Shown here one piece after another: positions 1 through 7,255 of a stretch of DNA of 12,751 bases. Made by a program: the position numbers and the translations under genes. The DNA lies in contig CAJPLH010000043.1 in the NCBI GenBank assembly GCA_905371275.1, forward strand, positions 1 through 12,751. Direction: 5' to 3'. Position 1 is the stretch's first letter, and each line of letters begins with the position of its first letter. This DNA comes from Prevotellaceae bacterium (GTDB lineage Bacteria > Bacteroidota > Bacteroidia > Bacteroidales > Bacteroidaceae). The notes under the pieces were generated by a model. The model was not told where the DNA came from. It worked only from the letters and a program-made list of their open reading frames with translations, and ran no database searches.

Positions 1-14
1 ATTATTTCAACCCT

Positions 15-1871
15 ATGTCTACCCTTACTCCTGCTGCTCAGCGCATTGCTGCTCTCCGCACGGCGATGAAAACGCATCATCTTGACCTTTACATCGTGCC
101 TACTGCCGATCCCCACAACAATGAATATGTGGCTGACCGATGGAAGGGGCGCGAATGGTTGAGTGGATTTACAGGAAGCGCAGGAACGCTCATCGTTTCG
201 CTCGAAAAGGCTGCGCTTTGGACAGATTCTCGCTATTTTCTTCAAGCGGAAAAAGAACTTGCGGGTAGTGGCATCGAACTGATGCGGATGGGTGTGGAAG
301 GTGTGCCGAGCGAGAGCGAATGGATGAAGTCTGTGGTGGGATACACTCTGGAGAATGGGGATGAATTGTCTTTTTCTCATCTTGATCACAATCCGCGAAT
401 TGGATTCGATTTTATGGGTGTTTCCTATGAACCTCAGATGGATATGGTCTACGATTTGGTAGATTTCTTGGTAGATATTGACTTACTCGAGGAGATTTGG
501 GAAAATCGTCCAGCACTTCCGAACCACGTTGTTTATCTTCAACCCGAAAAATGGACAGGAGAGAGCATCGTTGCGAAAATGGAGCGATTGAGAGCGTTTG
601 TGAAACAGCAACACGCACAATATTATATGACAAATGATGCGTCAGAAATTGCGTGGTTGCTCAATCTGCGCGGAGAAGACATTGCATATAATCCGGTGTT
701 TTTGGCTTATCTCATCGTGGGAAGTGAAGATGTGCACTTGTTTATCACCGATGAGCATCTTACTCCTGAGGTGAGGGAATATCTGCAACGAGTCAATACG
801 ACTTATCATCCTTATGATGGGGTGCTGGATTTTATCAACAAAGCGCCTCAACAAGAGAACACTTTTCTCTTTGCTTTCAACATCAACTATGGTTTGTGGG
901 AACGCATCACACAATCTCCCATCGGATTTTGGACTCCCAACCACGGGGTTTCTCCGATTGCTCAATGGCGTGCGCACAAAAATGACGCAGAGATTGAGGG
1001 TTTTAGACAGGCAATGCTTCTCGATGGTGCAGCACTGGTGCGTTTTCGCAGAGAATTGGATGAAAAAATTGCTGATGGCAGCATCAACAACGAAACGGAA
1101 TGGAGCATTTCTGAGAGATTGGAAGCTATTCGTGCTGAAAATGCGGAATATCACGGTCTTTCTTTTGCTACGATTGCAGGATATGCAGGCAATGGTGCTA
1201 TCGTGCACTATGAAGCAACGGCAGATGATCACGCACAACTTTCCAACAAAAGTTTTCTTCTCCTAGACAGCGGTGCGCACTATGTGAGTGGAACTACCGA
1301 CATCACGCGCACCATTCCACTTGGTGCGCTGACAGAGGAGGAAAAGAAAGCCTACACGCTGGTGCTCAAAGGAATGATTCAGCTCTCTATGGCGCATTTT
1401 CCAGTGGGAACCACAGGACTTGCGCTCGATTTTGCAGCACGACAATCCATGTGGCGCGAGGGGTACGACTTCGGACACGGCACTGGACACGGAGTGGGAA
1501 GCCATTTGTGTGTGCACGAAGGTCCTCACCAGATTCGCAAAGATCGACGCGCAGCAACAGAGGTGCCTTTCCATGTGGGAATGACGGTGAGCAACGAGCC
1601 TGGTATTTACGTTGCGGGGAAATTTGGTGTGCGTTTGGAAAACGTGTTGGTGGCTCAACCTGCGCAGAAGACGGCATTTGGCGAATTCCTTCATTTCGAA
1701 ACACTCACGCTTTGTCCCTTAGATGTGACGCCTATTGTGGTGGAAATGCTGGAACCTTCTGAGCGCAACTGGCTCAATACTTATCACACTAAGGTGCGCA
1801 CCAAGTTGTTACCTCTTCTTGCTGAAGAAGAAGATAAAGAATGGCTCATCAATGCAACGAAAGAACTATAA
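15..1871 (+). CDS. Xaa-Pro aminopeptidase (aminopeptidase P, M24B), three-domain form
   Basis: Metallopeptidase that removes an N-terminal residue preceding proline; probably cytoplasmic, as no signal peptide is seen. The 618-residue length fits the three-domain (eukaryotic XPNPEP1-like) form rather than the roughly 440-residue E. coli PepP. The N-terminal creatinase-type domain opens with RIAALRTAMK and DLYIVPTADPH; a second creatinase-like domain follows at about 170-325, then the pita-bread M24 catalytic domain at about 330-545, and an M24 C-terminal extension at about 555-615. The five metal ligands are visible: D418 (LLLDSG), D429 (TTDITRT), H492 (GHGTGHGVG), E528 (SNEPGIY) and E542 (RLENV). 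The second His of the active site is probably H501. The start ATG lies only 14 bases inside the window, so upstream control is not visible. No U-tract terminator is seen downstream; a repeat-rich gap follows. Family assignment is very secure; substrate preference is inferred. Confidence 0.96.
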   Translation: MSTLTPAAQRIAALRTAMKTHHLDLYIVPTADPHNNEYVADRWKGREWLSGFTGSAGTLIVSLEKAALWTDSRYFLQAEKELAGSGIELMRMGVEGVPSESEWMKSVVGYTLENGDELSFSHLDHNPRIGFDFMGVSYEPQMDMVYDLVDFLVDIDLLEEIWENRPALPNHVVYLQPEKWTGESIVAKMERLRAFVKQQHAQYYMTNDASEIAWLLNLRGEDIAYNPVFLAYLIVGSEDVHLFITDEHLTPEVREYLQRVNTTYHPYDGVLDFINKAPQQENTFLFAFNINYGLWERITQSPIGFWTPNHGVSPIAQWRAHKNDAEIEGFRQAMLLDGAALVRFRRELDEKIADGSINNETEWSISERLEAIRAENAEYHGLSFATIAGYAGNGAIVHYEATADDHAQLSNKSFLLLDSGAHYVSGTTDITRTIPLGALTEEEKKAYTLVLKGMIQLSMAHFPVGTTGLALDFAARQSMWREGYDFGHGTGHGVGSHLCVHEGPHQIRKDRRAATEVPFHVGMTVSNEPGIYVAGKFGVRLENVLVAQPAQKTAFGEFLHFETLTLCPLDVTPIVVEMLEPSERNWLNTYHTKVRTKLLPLLAEEEDKEWLINATKEL

Positions 1872-1904
1872 ATCAACAATTATAGATGTTGCATTACCCT
1901 CCTC

Positions 1905-2055
1905 TTCCCCAACTATCATTATAATTACTCTCCCCCCAAAACATCTCTAATTAGAGAGATGTTCCACACTCCCAACAATCTTTATAATTACTCTCCCCAA
2001 AGCCATCTCTAGTTAGAGAGATTCTCCGTGCACTCCCCAACTATCCTTATAAAAA
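1905..2055. repeat. Tandem intergenic repeat, two full units and a partial third, each full unit with a hairpin
   Basis: The gap between the aminopeptidase and the acyltransferase is mostly a direct repeat. The segment AACTATCATTATAATTACTC starts at 1912, reappears with small changes (AACAATCTTTATAATTACTC) at 1974, and begins a third time at 2039 (AACTATCCTTATAA). The period is therefore about 62-65 bases. In each of the first two units it is followed by CTCCCC, a short A-run and an inverted repeat: 9-bp arms AACATCTCT/AGAGATGTT at 1940-1963, and 6-bp arms ATCTCT/AGAGAT at 2005-2022, with loops AATTAG and AGTTAG. Neither hairpin is followed by a T-run, so neither is a standard terminator. I see no TAnnTTTG promoter in this gap. 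Function is unknown. Confidence 0.8.
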
Positions 2056-2064
2056 GCCTGTCTG

Positions 2065-3219
2065 ATGAATGAAATGAAACAACCAATTTCCAACAACTCC
2101 ACAACGTTTCACGACTCTCGAGATCGGAAATGGGATTTTCTTCGCGGTCTTGCGATATTCCTTGTATTATTAGGACATAGCATTCAATGGTTTGATCCCA
2201 ATTGGAAGCAAAATCCGCTCTTTGAAGGAATCTACTCTTTTCATATGCCGCTTTTCATGTTCATTTCAGGCTATTTTCTGAGAAAAAACCTCGATCAAGT
2301 GCCATTTTGGGAATGGCAAAAACAGAAAGCAAGACAGCTTTTTCTTCCCAGCGTCGTCAACAGCATTGTTTTCTCATTGCTCATATACTTTACGATTTGT
2401 CAAGGATGGAGCCATCTAAAACCTATTTGGTATCACGAAGCTCTGTGGTATCTCAACACGCTTTTTGCTTTTGTCGTTGTAGCACGCATCATTGCGATTT
2501 GTCGAAATTCCAGTGTTAGAGTATTACTTTGGATTCTCTTCTATGGTTGTACGTTCTTTCTCAACTTCTATCCCATAGGGATGTATCTAAAGTTCATGCT
2601 TCCCTTTTTCCTTCTAGGAATATCCTACCGAAAACTCACGAACTTCAAACCATCTTTGCAGTATTACATCCTAATTCCAGGAACATTGCTCGCTGTTTGG
2701 GTATTTCCTATGTGGAATTTCTCGCACTCCATCTATATGTTGCCTTATGCTCCTCTAGATCCAGAGAACATTCAGCATTTTCTCATCCTCTATGCCAATG
2801 GTTTCGCCGGGATTTGTGCAACAATGTTACTCATCAACACCATCTATCCACTACTCGTTAGCAAAAAGAGTCTTGTTCCTTTCGTCAAAACTGCAACTTG
2901 GGTTGGCACCGTCACTCTTCCTATTTATGTGGTGCAAACGCATTTCTTTGTGGTTCGAGAAGTTGTTGATGGTTTCTCTCAAAATTTCGTATTCCAATGC
3001 GCCACAGCACTCGCGCTCATCCCCTTCTGTTGGGGAATTTATCGCACGATAAGTTTCAGTAGCATACTCAAACTCCTCTTCTTTGGAGAAAAACAAGAAA
3101 AAGAAAGTAACAAGGATACTAAAGATACAAGAAAGATACTCAAGATTCGAGAAAACGAAAGCAACAAAGAAAGGAGAAAGGAGAAAAAACAAAAATCACC
3201 TCCTGAAGTCAGGAGGTGA
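2065..3219 (+). CDS. Membrane acyltransferase (acyltransferase family 3)
   Basis: Predicted integral membrane O-acyltransferase of the OatA/WecH-like acyltransferase-3 family, which moves acyl (often acetyl) groups to sugars or other surface molecules. The N-terminal motif RKWDFLRGLAIFLVLLGH gives the conserved Arg (R27) and the likely catalytic His (H38) at the end of the first membrane helix. About ten hydrophobic segments run from residue 27 to about 345. The usual acyltransferase-3 core ends there. The last 45 or so residues are a highly charged, Lys/Glu-rich, low-complexity tail, and the stop codon (3217-3219) falls in the 3' arm of the terminator hairpin at 3191-3224. No glycan-synthesis neighbours are present, so the acceptor cannot be guessed. 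The ATG at 2065 is the first in frame and leaves a normal short cytoplasmic N-terminus. Confidence 0.87.
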   Translation: MNEMKQPISNNSTTFHDSRDRKWDFLRGLAIFLVLLGHSIQWFDPNWKQNPLFEGIYSFHMPLFMFISGYFLRKNLDQVPFWEWQKQKARQLFLPSVVNSIVFSLLIYFTICQGWSHLKPIWYHEALWYLNTLFAFVVVARIIAICRNSSVRVLLWILFYGCTFFLNFYPIGMYLKFMLPFFLLGISYRKLTNFKPSLQYYILIPGTLLAVWVFPMWNFSHSIYMLPYAPLDPENIQHFLILYANGFAGICATMLLINTIYPLLVSKKSLVPFVKTATWVGTVTLPIYVVQTHFFVVREVVDGFSQNFVFQCATALALIPFCWGIYRTISFSSILKLLFFGEKQEKESNKDTKDTRKILKIRENESNKERRKEKKQKSPPEVRR

Positions 3220-3224
3220 TTTTT
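3191..3224. terminator. Bidirectional terminator between the acyltransferase and tRNA-Leu
   Basis: A perfect 16-bp inverted repeat: AAAAATCACCTCCTGA at 3191-3206 and its exact complement at 3209-3224, separated formally by two bases, which in practice gives a six-base loop. The arms begin with five A and end with five T, so a U-run follows the stem on either strand. It sits between convergent genes, the acyltransferase (+) and the tRNA (-), as expected for a shared intrinsic terminator. The stop codon of the acyltransferase lies inside it. Confidence 0.9.
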
Positions 3225-3230
3225 AGTGGG

Positions 3231-3312
3231 TGCGCCTGATAGGACTCGAACCTACACGTATCGCTACACCAGATCCTAAGTCTGGCGCGTCTACCAATTT
3301 CGCCACAGGCGC
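3231..3312 (-). tRNA. tRNA-Leu (anticodon UAG)
   Basis: Read on the minus strand, the gene folds as an 82-base class II tRNA. The acceptor stem GCGCCTG (3312-3306) pairs with CAGGCGC (3238-3232), and the discriminator base is A at 3231. The anticodon arm is CCAGA-CTTAGGA-TCTGG, giving anticodon UAG, which reads CUN leucine codons. A long variable arm (stem GTA/TAC) and a T arm with loop TTCGAGT follow. The bases after the discriminator read CCCA, so the CCA end is not encoded exactly and is probably added after transcription. A consensus promoter lies upstream at 3326-3356. Confidence 0.97.
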
Positions 3313-3325
3313 GCTTTTGATGCTG

Positions 3326-3356
3326 CAAATTTACGGCAGATTCCGCAAAAAACAAA
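3326..3356 (-). promoter_or_regulatory. Bacteroidota-type promoter for tRNA-Leu
   Basis: On the minus strand: -33 box TTTG (complement of 3353-3356), 19 bases, then -7 box TAAATTTG (complement of 3326-3333), an exact TAnnTTTG match. Transcription would start about six bases further on, near 3320, just ahead of the tRNA 5' end at 3312. Confidence 0.75.
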
Positions 3357-3373
3357 GAAAATCGAGCACTTTT

Positions 3374-3404
3374 TTTGCTCTTCGGCTGCAAATTGGTATT
3401 TTTG
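3374..3404 (+). promoter_or_regulatory. Bacteroidota-type promoter for the sorting-domain gene
   Basis: The -33 box TTTG at 3374-3377, a 19-base spacer and the -7 box TATTTTTG at 3397-3404 match the phylum's sigma-ABfr consensus. A start near 3410 gives a very short leader (about 14 bases) before the ATG at 3424. It lies back to back with the tRNA promoter. Confidence 0.75.
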
Positions 3405-3423
3405 CATAAACAAGACTACGCAT

Positions 3424-4152
3424 ATGACGCATTTTTTCACTGCATTTTCTCAAAGACTCACCCACACCTGGTGGTTTCTTTTCGTCTGCTTCGCTATGGT
3501 AGGCGTCACAGTGCAGGCGCAAAACGTAAAACTCCCTAGCGTCAATCCCAAAATGTCGTTCACCAACGCGGAAGGACAAACTGTGCAAGAAGACAATTTC
3601 AATGGTGGTGCACCACTCCACGTTGTTTTTGAAGCTAACCCACAAGACCTCGGAAATTATACCCCTTTATATGAGTGGCAATTCCTACGCGAAAACAGCA
3701 CAACGCCGTTTCTCACACGCTACGAACGAACCACTCACTACGATTTCTCAGAAAGTGGCAACTTCCGCGTGCGTCTACTCGTCTCCTTCGTCTTAGGGCG
3801 CGACACCGTCAATTATGTGCAAGACGAACCCTTTGTGTTGAACTTCGCAGAAAGCAAACTTGAATTCCCCAATGCCTTCACCCCCAATGGCGATGGCATC
3901 AACGACATCTTCAAAGCCAAAGATGGATTTCAAAGCATCGTCAGTTTTCGTGCCGTTGTGGTAAACCGCTGGGGAAAACAAGTGGCGCATTGGACAAATC
4001 CTGCCGAGGGGTGGGACGGAAAAAGCGGAGGAAATGAAGCTCCCGAAGGAGCCTATTTCCTCAACGTCATCGCTCGAGGAGCTGATGGAAGAAATTACAA
4101 CATCAAGAAAACCATCAATCTCTTGCGCCGTTACGATGCTGTCAGTAAATGA
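3424..4152 (+). CDS. Secreted PKD-like protein with type-B sorting (gliding motility-associated) C-terminal domain
   Basis: A 242-residue exported protein. The N-terminus is a signal peptide: a positive region with R11, a hydrophobic core WWFLFVCFAMVGV at about 16-28, and a probable cut after VQAQ near residue 33. Residues about 45-143 form a PKD-like beta-sandwich (LYEWQF; YDFSESGNFRVRLLVS). Residues 146-236 are a typical type-B C-terminal domain of the gliding-motility/CHU_C kind: FPNAFTPNGDGIND, VNRWGKQV, GWDGK, PEGAYF and IKKTINLLR. In Bacteroidota this domain is recognised by the type IX secretion system. No other secretion gene is present here, and the protein is little more than one domain plus the signal. 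Secretion route and function are therefore inferred. It has its own promoter just upstream; uvrA starts 126 bases downstream. Confidence 0.87.
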   Translation: MTHFFTAFSQRLTHTWWFLFVCFAMVGVTVQAQNVKLPSVNPKMSFTNAEGQTVQEDNFNGGAPLHVVFEANPQDLGNYTPLYEWQFLRENSTTPFLTRYERTTHYDFSESGNFRVRLLVSFVLGRDTVNYVQDEPFVLNFAESKLEFPNAFTPNGDGINDIFKAKDGFQSIVSFRAVVVNRWGKQVAHWTNPAEGWDGKSGGNEAPEGAYFLNVIARGADGRNYNIKKTINLLRRYDAVSK

Positions 4153-4278
4153 CGCGAAATCCCGCAGCATTGCACACAAAGTTTAGCCCAAATACCTGCC
4201 ATCATCCGCCAATCCAGGCACCCAGATGGCATCTCATCACATTCTTCTCTCTCATAGACATAGCACACAGACTTCAAT

Positions 4279-7203
4279 ATGAATCCCACGCACTCCTCTC
4301 CCACTCCCTCTTCTACCTCCCCATCTGCCGTTCCCACACTCGAGGACGGCAACATTGAGATATTGGGAGCGCGTGTGCACAATCTCAAAAACATCGACGT
4401 CACCATTCCTCGCAACGCGCTCACCGTCATCACGGGTTTGAGCGGAAGCGGAAAATCATCTTTGGCTTTCGACACGCTCTATGCCGAAGGACAACGCCGA
4501 TATATTGAAACATTTTCTGCTTACGCACGCAACTTTCTCGACAATCTCGAGCGTCCCGATGTTGACAAAATCACTGGACTCTCGCCCGTCATCAGCATTG
4601 AGCAAAAGACTACCAACAAAAATCCGCGTTCCACGGTGGGCACCGTCACAGAAATCTACGACTTTCTGCGCCTGCTCTTTGCTCGCGCTGGAGACGCCTA
4701 CTCCTATTTGAGTGGAGAAAAGATGGTGAAATACACCGAAGAACAGATTCTCGAACTCATTCTTCAGCAATATGTTGGGAGAAAAATCTATCTTTTGGCT
4801 CCTCTCGTCAAACAGCGCAAAGGTCACTACAAAGAACTCTTTGAGTCTATTCGCAAGAAAGGTTTTCTCAATGTTCGAGTCGATGGTGAACTCCGCACGG
4901 CGGAAGCTGGAATGCGCGTGGATCGTTACAAAAACCACGACATCGAAGTCGTCATCGACCGTCTCAAGGTGCAAACCAAAGACGCAGAACGATTGCAACA
5001 AAGTGTGCAACAAACTTTGCAACAAGGCGAAGGATTGATGCTTATTCTCGATGCAGAAGACAACAGCATCCGCTATTTTTCTAAGCGTTTGATGTGTCCC
5101 ACCACAGGTTTAGCTTATCGCGAACCAGCACCGCACAACTTCTCGTTCAACTCTGCGCAAGGGGCTTGTCCCAAGTGCAAAGGACTAGGTCACGTGAATG
5201 TCATCGATTGGGAAAAAGTATGCCCCGATCCCTCACTCAGCATCAAACAAGGCGCACTCGTTCCACTCGGAAAAGCCAAGAACGCTATGATTTTCTGGGC
5301 TATCTCTGCCTTGCTCGGGCAAAATGATGCCACACTCAACACCCCCGTCAAAGACCTTTCGGAAGAAGTGTTAGACGAGATCTTGAATGGCACCACCGAA
5401 CGCCTGCGCATCCCCAAACACATCGCAGGAACAGGCGACGACTTTTACACCGAGTTTGGAGGTTTGGTGAAATACATCCAACAGATGGCCGATGCAGAAA
5501 TGTCTGCCGAGTCGCAACGATGGGCAGAACAATTCTCTCGCACCGCAGAATGTCCCGAATGTCACGGTGCGCGACTCAACCGCGAAGCACTCTCCTATAA
5601 GTTTGGCGACAAAACCATAGCTGAACTCGCTGCCATGGACATTGCCCAACTCAAAGAGTGGACAGACGAAGTGTCTGTGAATCTGAGCGGAAAACAGCTT
5701 GCCATCGCCACGGAAATTCTCAAAGAAATTCGCACGCGACTCTCCTTTCTGCTCGATGTTGGGTTGGACTATCTCTCCCTCTCTCGCGCTTCGATGACGC
5801 TCTCCGGTGGTGAAAGTCAGCGCATTCGCCTCGCCACACAGATTGGTTCGCAGTTGGTCAATGTGCTCTACATCCTCGACGAACCTTCTATCGGTCTTCA
5901 CCAGCGCGACAACGTCCGTCTCATCCAATCGCTCCGACAACTGCGCGACACCGGCAACACCGTGGTCGTGGTGGAGCACGACAAAGATATGATGCTTGCT
6001 GCCGACTATGTGGTAGACATCGGTCCCAAAGCCGGACGGCGCGGAGGAGAAGTGGTGTTTCAAGGCACACCGGCGCAGATGCTCCAGAGCGACACCCTCA
6101 CTGCAGGCTATTTGAATGGCAATCATTTCATTGCCATCCCCCAACGTCGCAAAGGCAACGGCAAACAACTCCGCCTCATCGGAGCCAAAGGCAACAACTT
6201 GCGCAATGTCACTGCCACCTTCCCCCTCGGCACTCTCATTTGTGTGTCGGGTGTGTCGGGTTCAGGAAAATCCACACTCATCAACGACACCCTCCAACCC
6301 CTGCTCTCGCAACACATCTATCATTCTCTGCGCGCCCCCCTCGCTTATGACAAGATAGAAGGATTGGAACACATCGACAAAGTGGTGGCTGTCGATCAAA
6401 GTCCACTCGGACGCACTCCGCGCTCTAATCCTGCCACTTACACGGGCGTGTTCAACGACATCCGCGCGCTCTTTGTCAATCTTCCTGAAGCCAAGATACG
6501 TGCCTATAAACCAGGACGTTTCTCGTTCAACGTCAAAGGTGGTCGCTGCGAAACCTGTCGCGGCAATGGCTACAAAACCATTGAGATGAATTTCCTCCCC
6601 GACGTTTATGTGCCTTGCGAAACCTGTCACGGCAAACGCTACAACCGCGAAACGCTCGAGGTGCGTTTCAAAGGGAAAAGCATCGCCGATGTGCTCGACA
6701 TGACCATCAATCAGGCAGTAGAATTCTTTGAAAACGTGCCCAACATCCTGCACAAAATCAAAGTGTTGCAAGAAGTCGGACTCGGTTATCTGAAACTCGG
6801 ACAATCGTGCACCACCCTCTCGGGAGGAGAAAGCCAGCGCGTGAAACTCGCCACCGAACTCTCCAAGCGCGACACGGGCAACACCGTCTACATTCTCGAT
6901 GAACCCACCACAGGACTTCACTTTGAAGACATCCGCGTGCTCATCGATGCCTTGAACAAGTTGGTAGACAAAGGCAACACCGTGATTGTCATTGAGCACA
7001 ATCTCGATGTCATCAAAGTGGCCGACTACATCATCGACATGGGTCCCGAAGGCGGTCGCGGAGGCGGATACATCGTTGCAGAAGGCACTCCCGAAACTGT
7101 TGCCCTGCAAGGCAAAGGCCCCACCGCTCCGTTCCTCCAAGAGGAATTGGCAGTTGCACAACGCCACACTCCAGACCAACAAACTGCAAAAGTAGAACAA
7201 TAA
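4279..7203 (+). CDS. uvrA: UvrA, excinuclease ABC subunit A
   Basis: DNA-damage recognition ATPase of nucleotide excision repair; it works as a dimer that loads UvrB on lesions. It is 974 residues against about 940 in E. coli. Two ABC ATPase modules are complete. Module 1 has Walker A GLSGSGKSS at 53-61, signature LSGGESQR at 508-515 and Walker B YILDEPS ending near D534/E535. Module 2 has Walker A GVSGSGKST at 658-666, signature at 847-854 and Walker B near D874/E875. The C-terminal zinc module is intact (C757, C760, C780, C783). In the N-terminal zinc module the pattern is C273, T276, C297, C300, so one usual Cys is Thr. The UvrB-binding region lies at about 115-260. The first 22 residues are a Ser/Thr/Pro-rich extension before IEILGARVHNLKNI; no later Met allows a shorter start. 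No consensus promoter is visible in the 126 bases upstream. Confidence 0.98.
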   Translation: MNPTHSSPTPSSTSPSAVPTLEDGNIEILGARVHNLKNIDVTIPRNALTVITGLSGSGKSSLAFDTLYAEGQRRYIETFSAYARNFLDNLERPDVDKITGLSPVISIEQKTTNKNPRSTVGTVTEIYDFLRLLFARAGDAYSYLSGEKMVKYTEEQILELILQQYVGRKIYLLAPLVKQRKGHYKELFESIRKKGFLNVRVDGELRTAEAGMRVDRYKNHDIEVVIDRLKVQTKDAERLQQSVQQTLQQGEGLMLILDAEDNSIRYFSKRLMCPTTGLAYREPAPHNFSFNSAQGACPKCKGLGHVNVIDWEKVCPDPSLSIKQGALVPLGKAKNAMIFWAISALLGQNDATLNTPVKDLSEEVLDEILNGTTERLRIPKHIAGTGDDFYTEFGGLVKYIQQMADAEMSAESQRWAEQFSRTAECPECHGARLNREALSYKFGDKTIAELAAMDIAQLKEWTDEVSVNLSGKQLAIATEILKEIRTRLSFLLDVGLDYLSLSRASMTLSGGESQRIRLATQIGSQLVNVLYILDEPSIGLHQRDNVRLIQSLRQLRDTGNTVVVVEHDKDMMLAADYVVDIGPKAGRRGGEVVFQGTPAQMLQSDTLTAGYLNGNHFIAIPQRRKGNGKQLRLIGAKGNNLRNVTATFPLGTLICVSGVSGSGKSTLINDTLQPLLSQHIYHSLRAPLAYDKIEGLEHIDKVVAVDQSPLGRTPRSNPATYTGVFNDIRALFVNLPEAKIRAYKPGRFSFNVKGGRCETCRGNGYKTIEMNFLPDVYVPCETCHGKRYNRETLEVRFKGKSIADVLDMTINQAVEFFENVPNILHKIKVLQEVGLGYLKLGQSCTTLSGGESQRVKLATELSKRDTGNTVYILDEPTTGLHFEDIRVLIDALNKLVDKGNTVIVIEHNLDVIKVADYIIDMGPEGGRGGGYIVAEGTPETVALQGKGPTAPFLQEELAVAQRHTPDQQTAKVEQ

Positions 7204-7255
7204 TACTCTTTTCATAGCATATTAATCAATTCAATAATCTCCTAATTCGCTAACA

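Noticed and set aside
3227..3231. Encoded CCA end of the tRNA
   Set aside because: On the minus strand the bases after the acceptor stem read ACCCA, so the CCA is not in the right place directly after the discriminator.
5371..7215. Long open frames on the minus strand within uvrA
   Set aside because: They lie opposite a complete, conserved uvrA and arise from its codon use; no domain is recognisable.
7204..7255. uvrA and the transporter as an operon
   Set aside because: The gap is short and has no terminator, but there is no functional link and no evidence of a shared transcript, so I did not call it.
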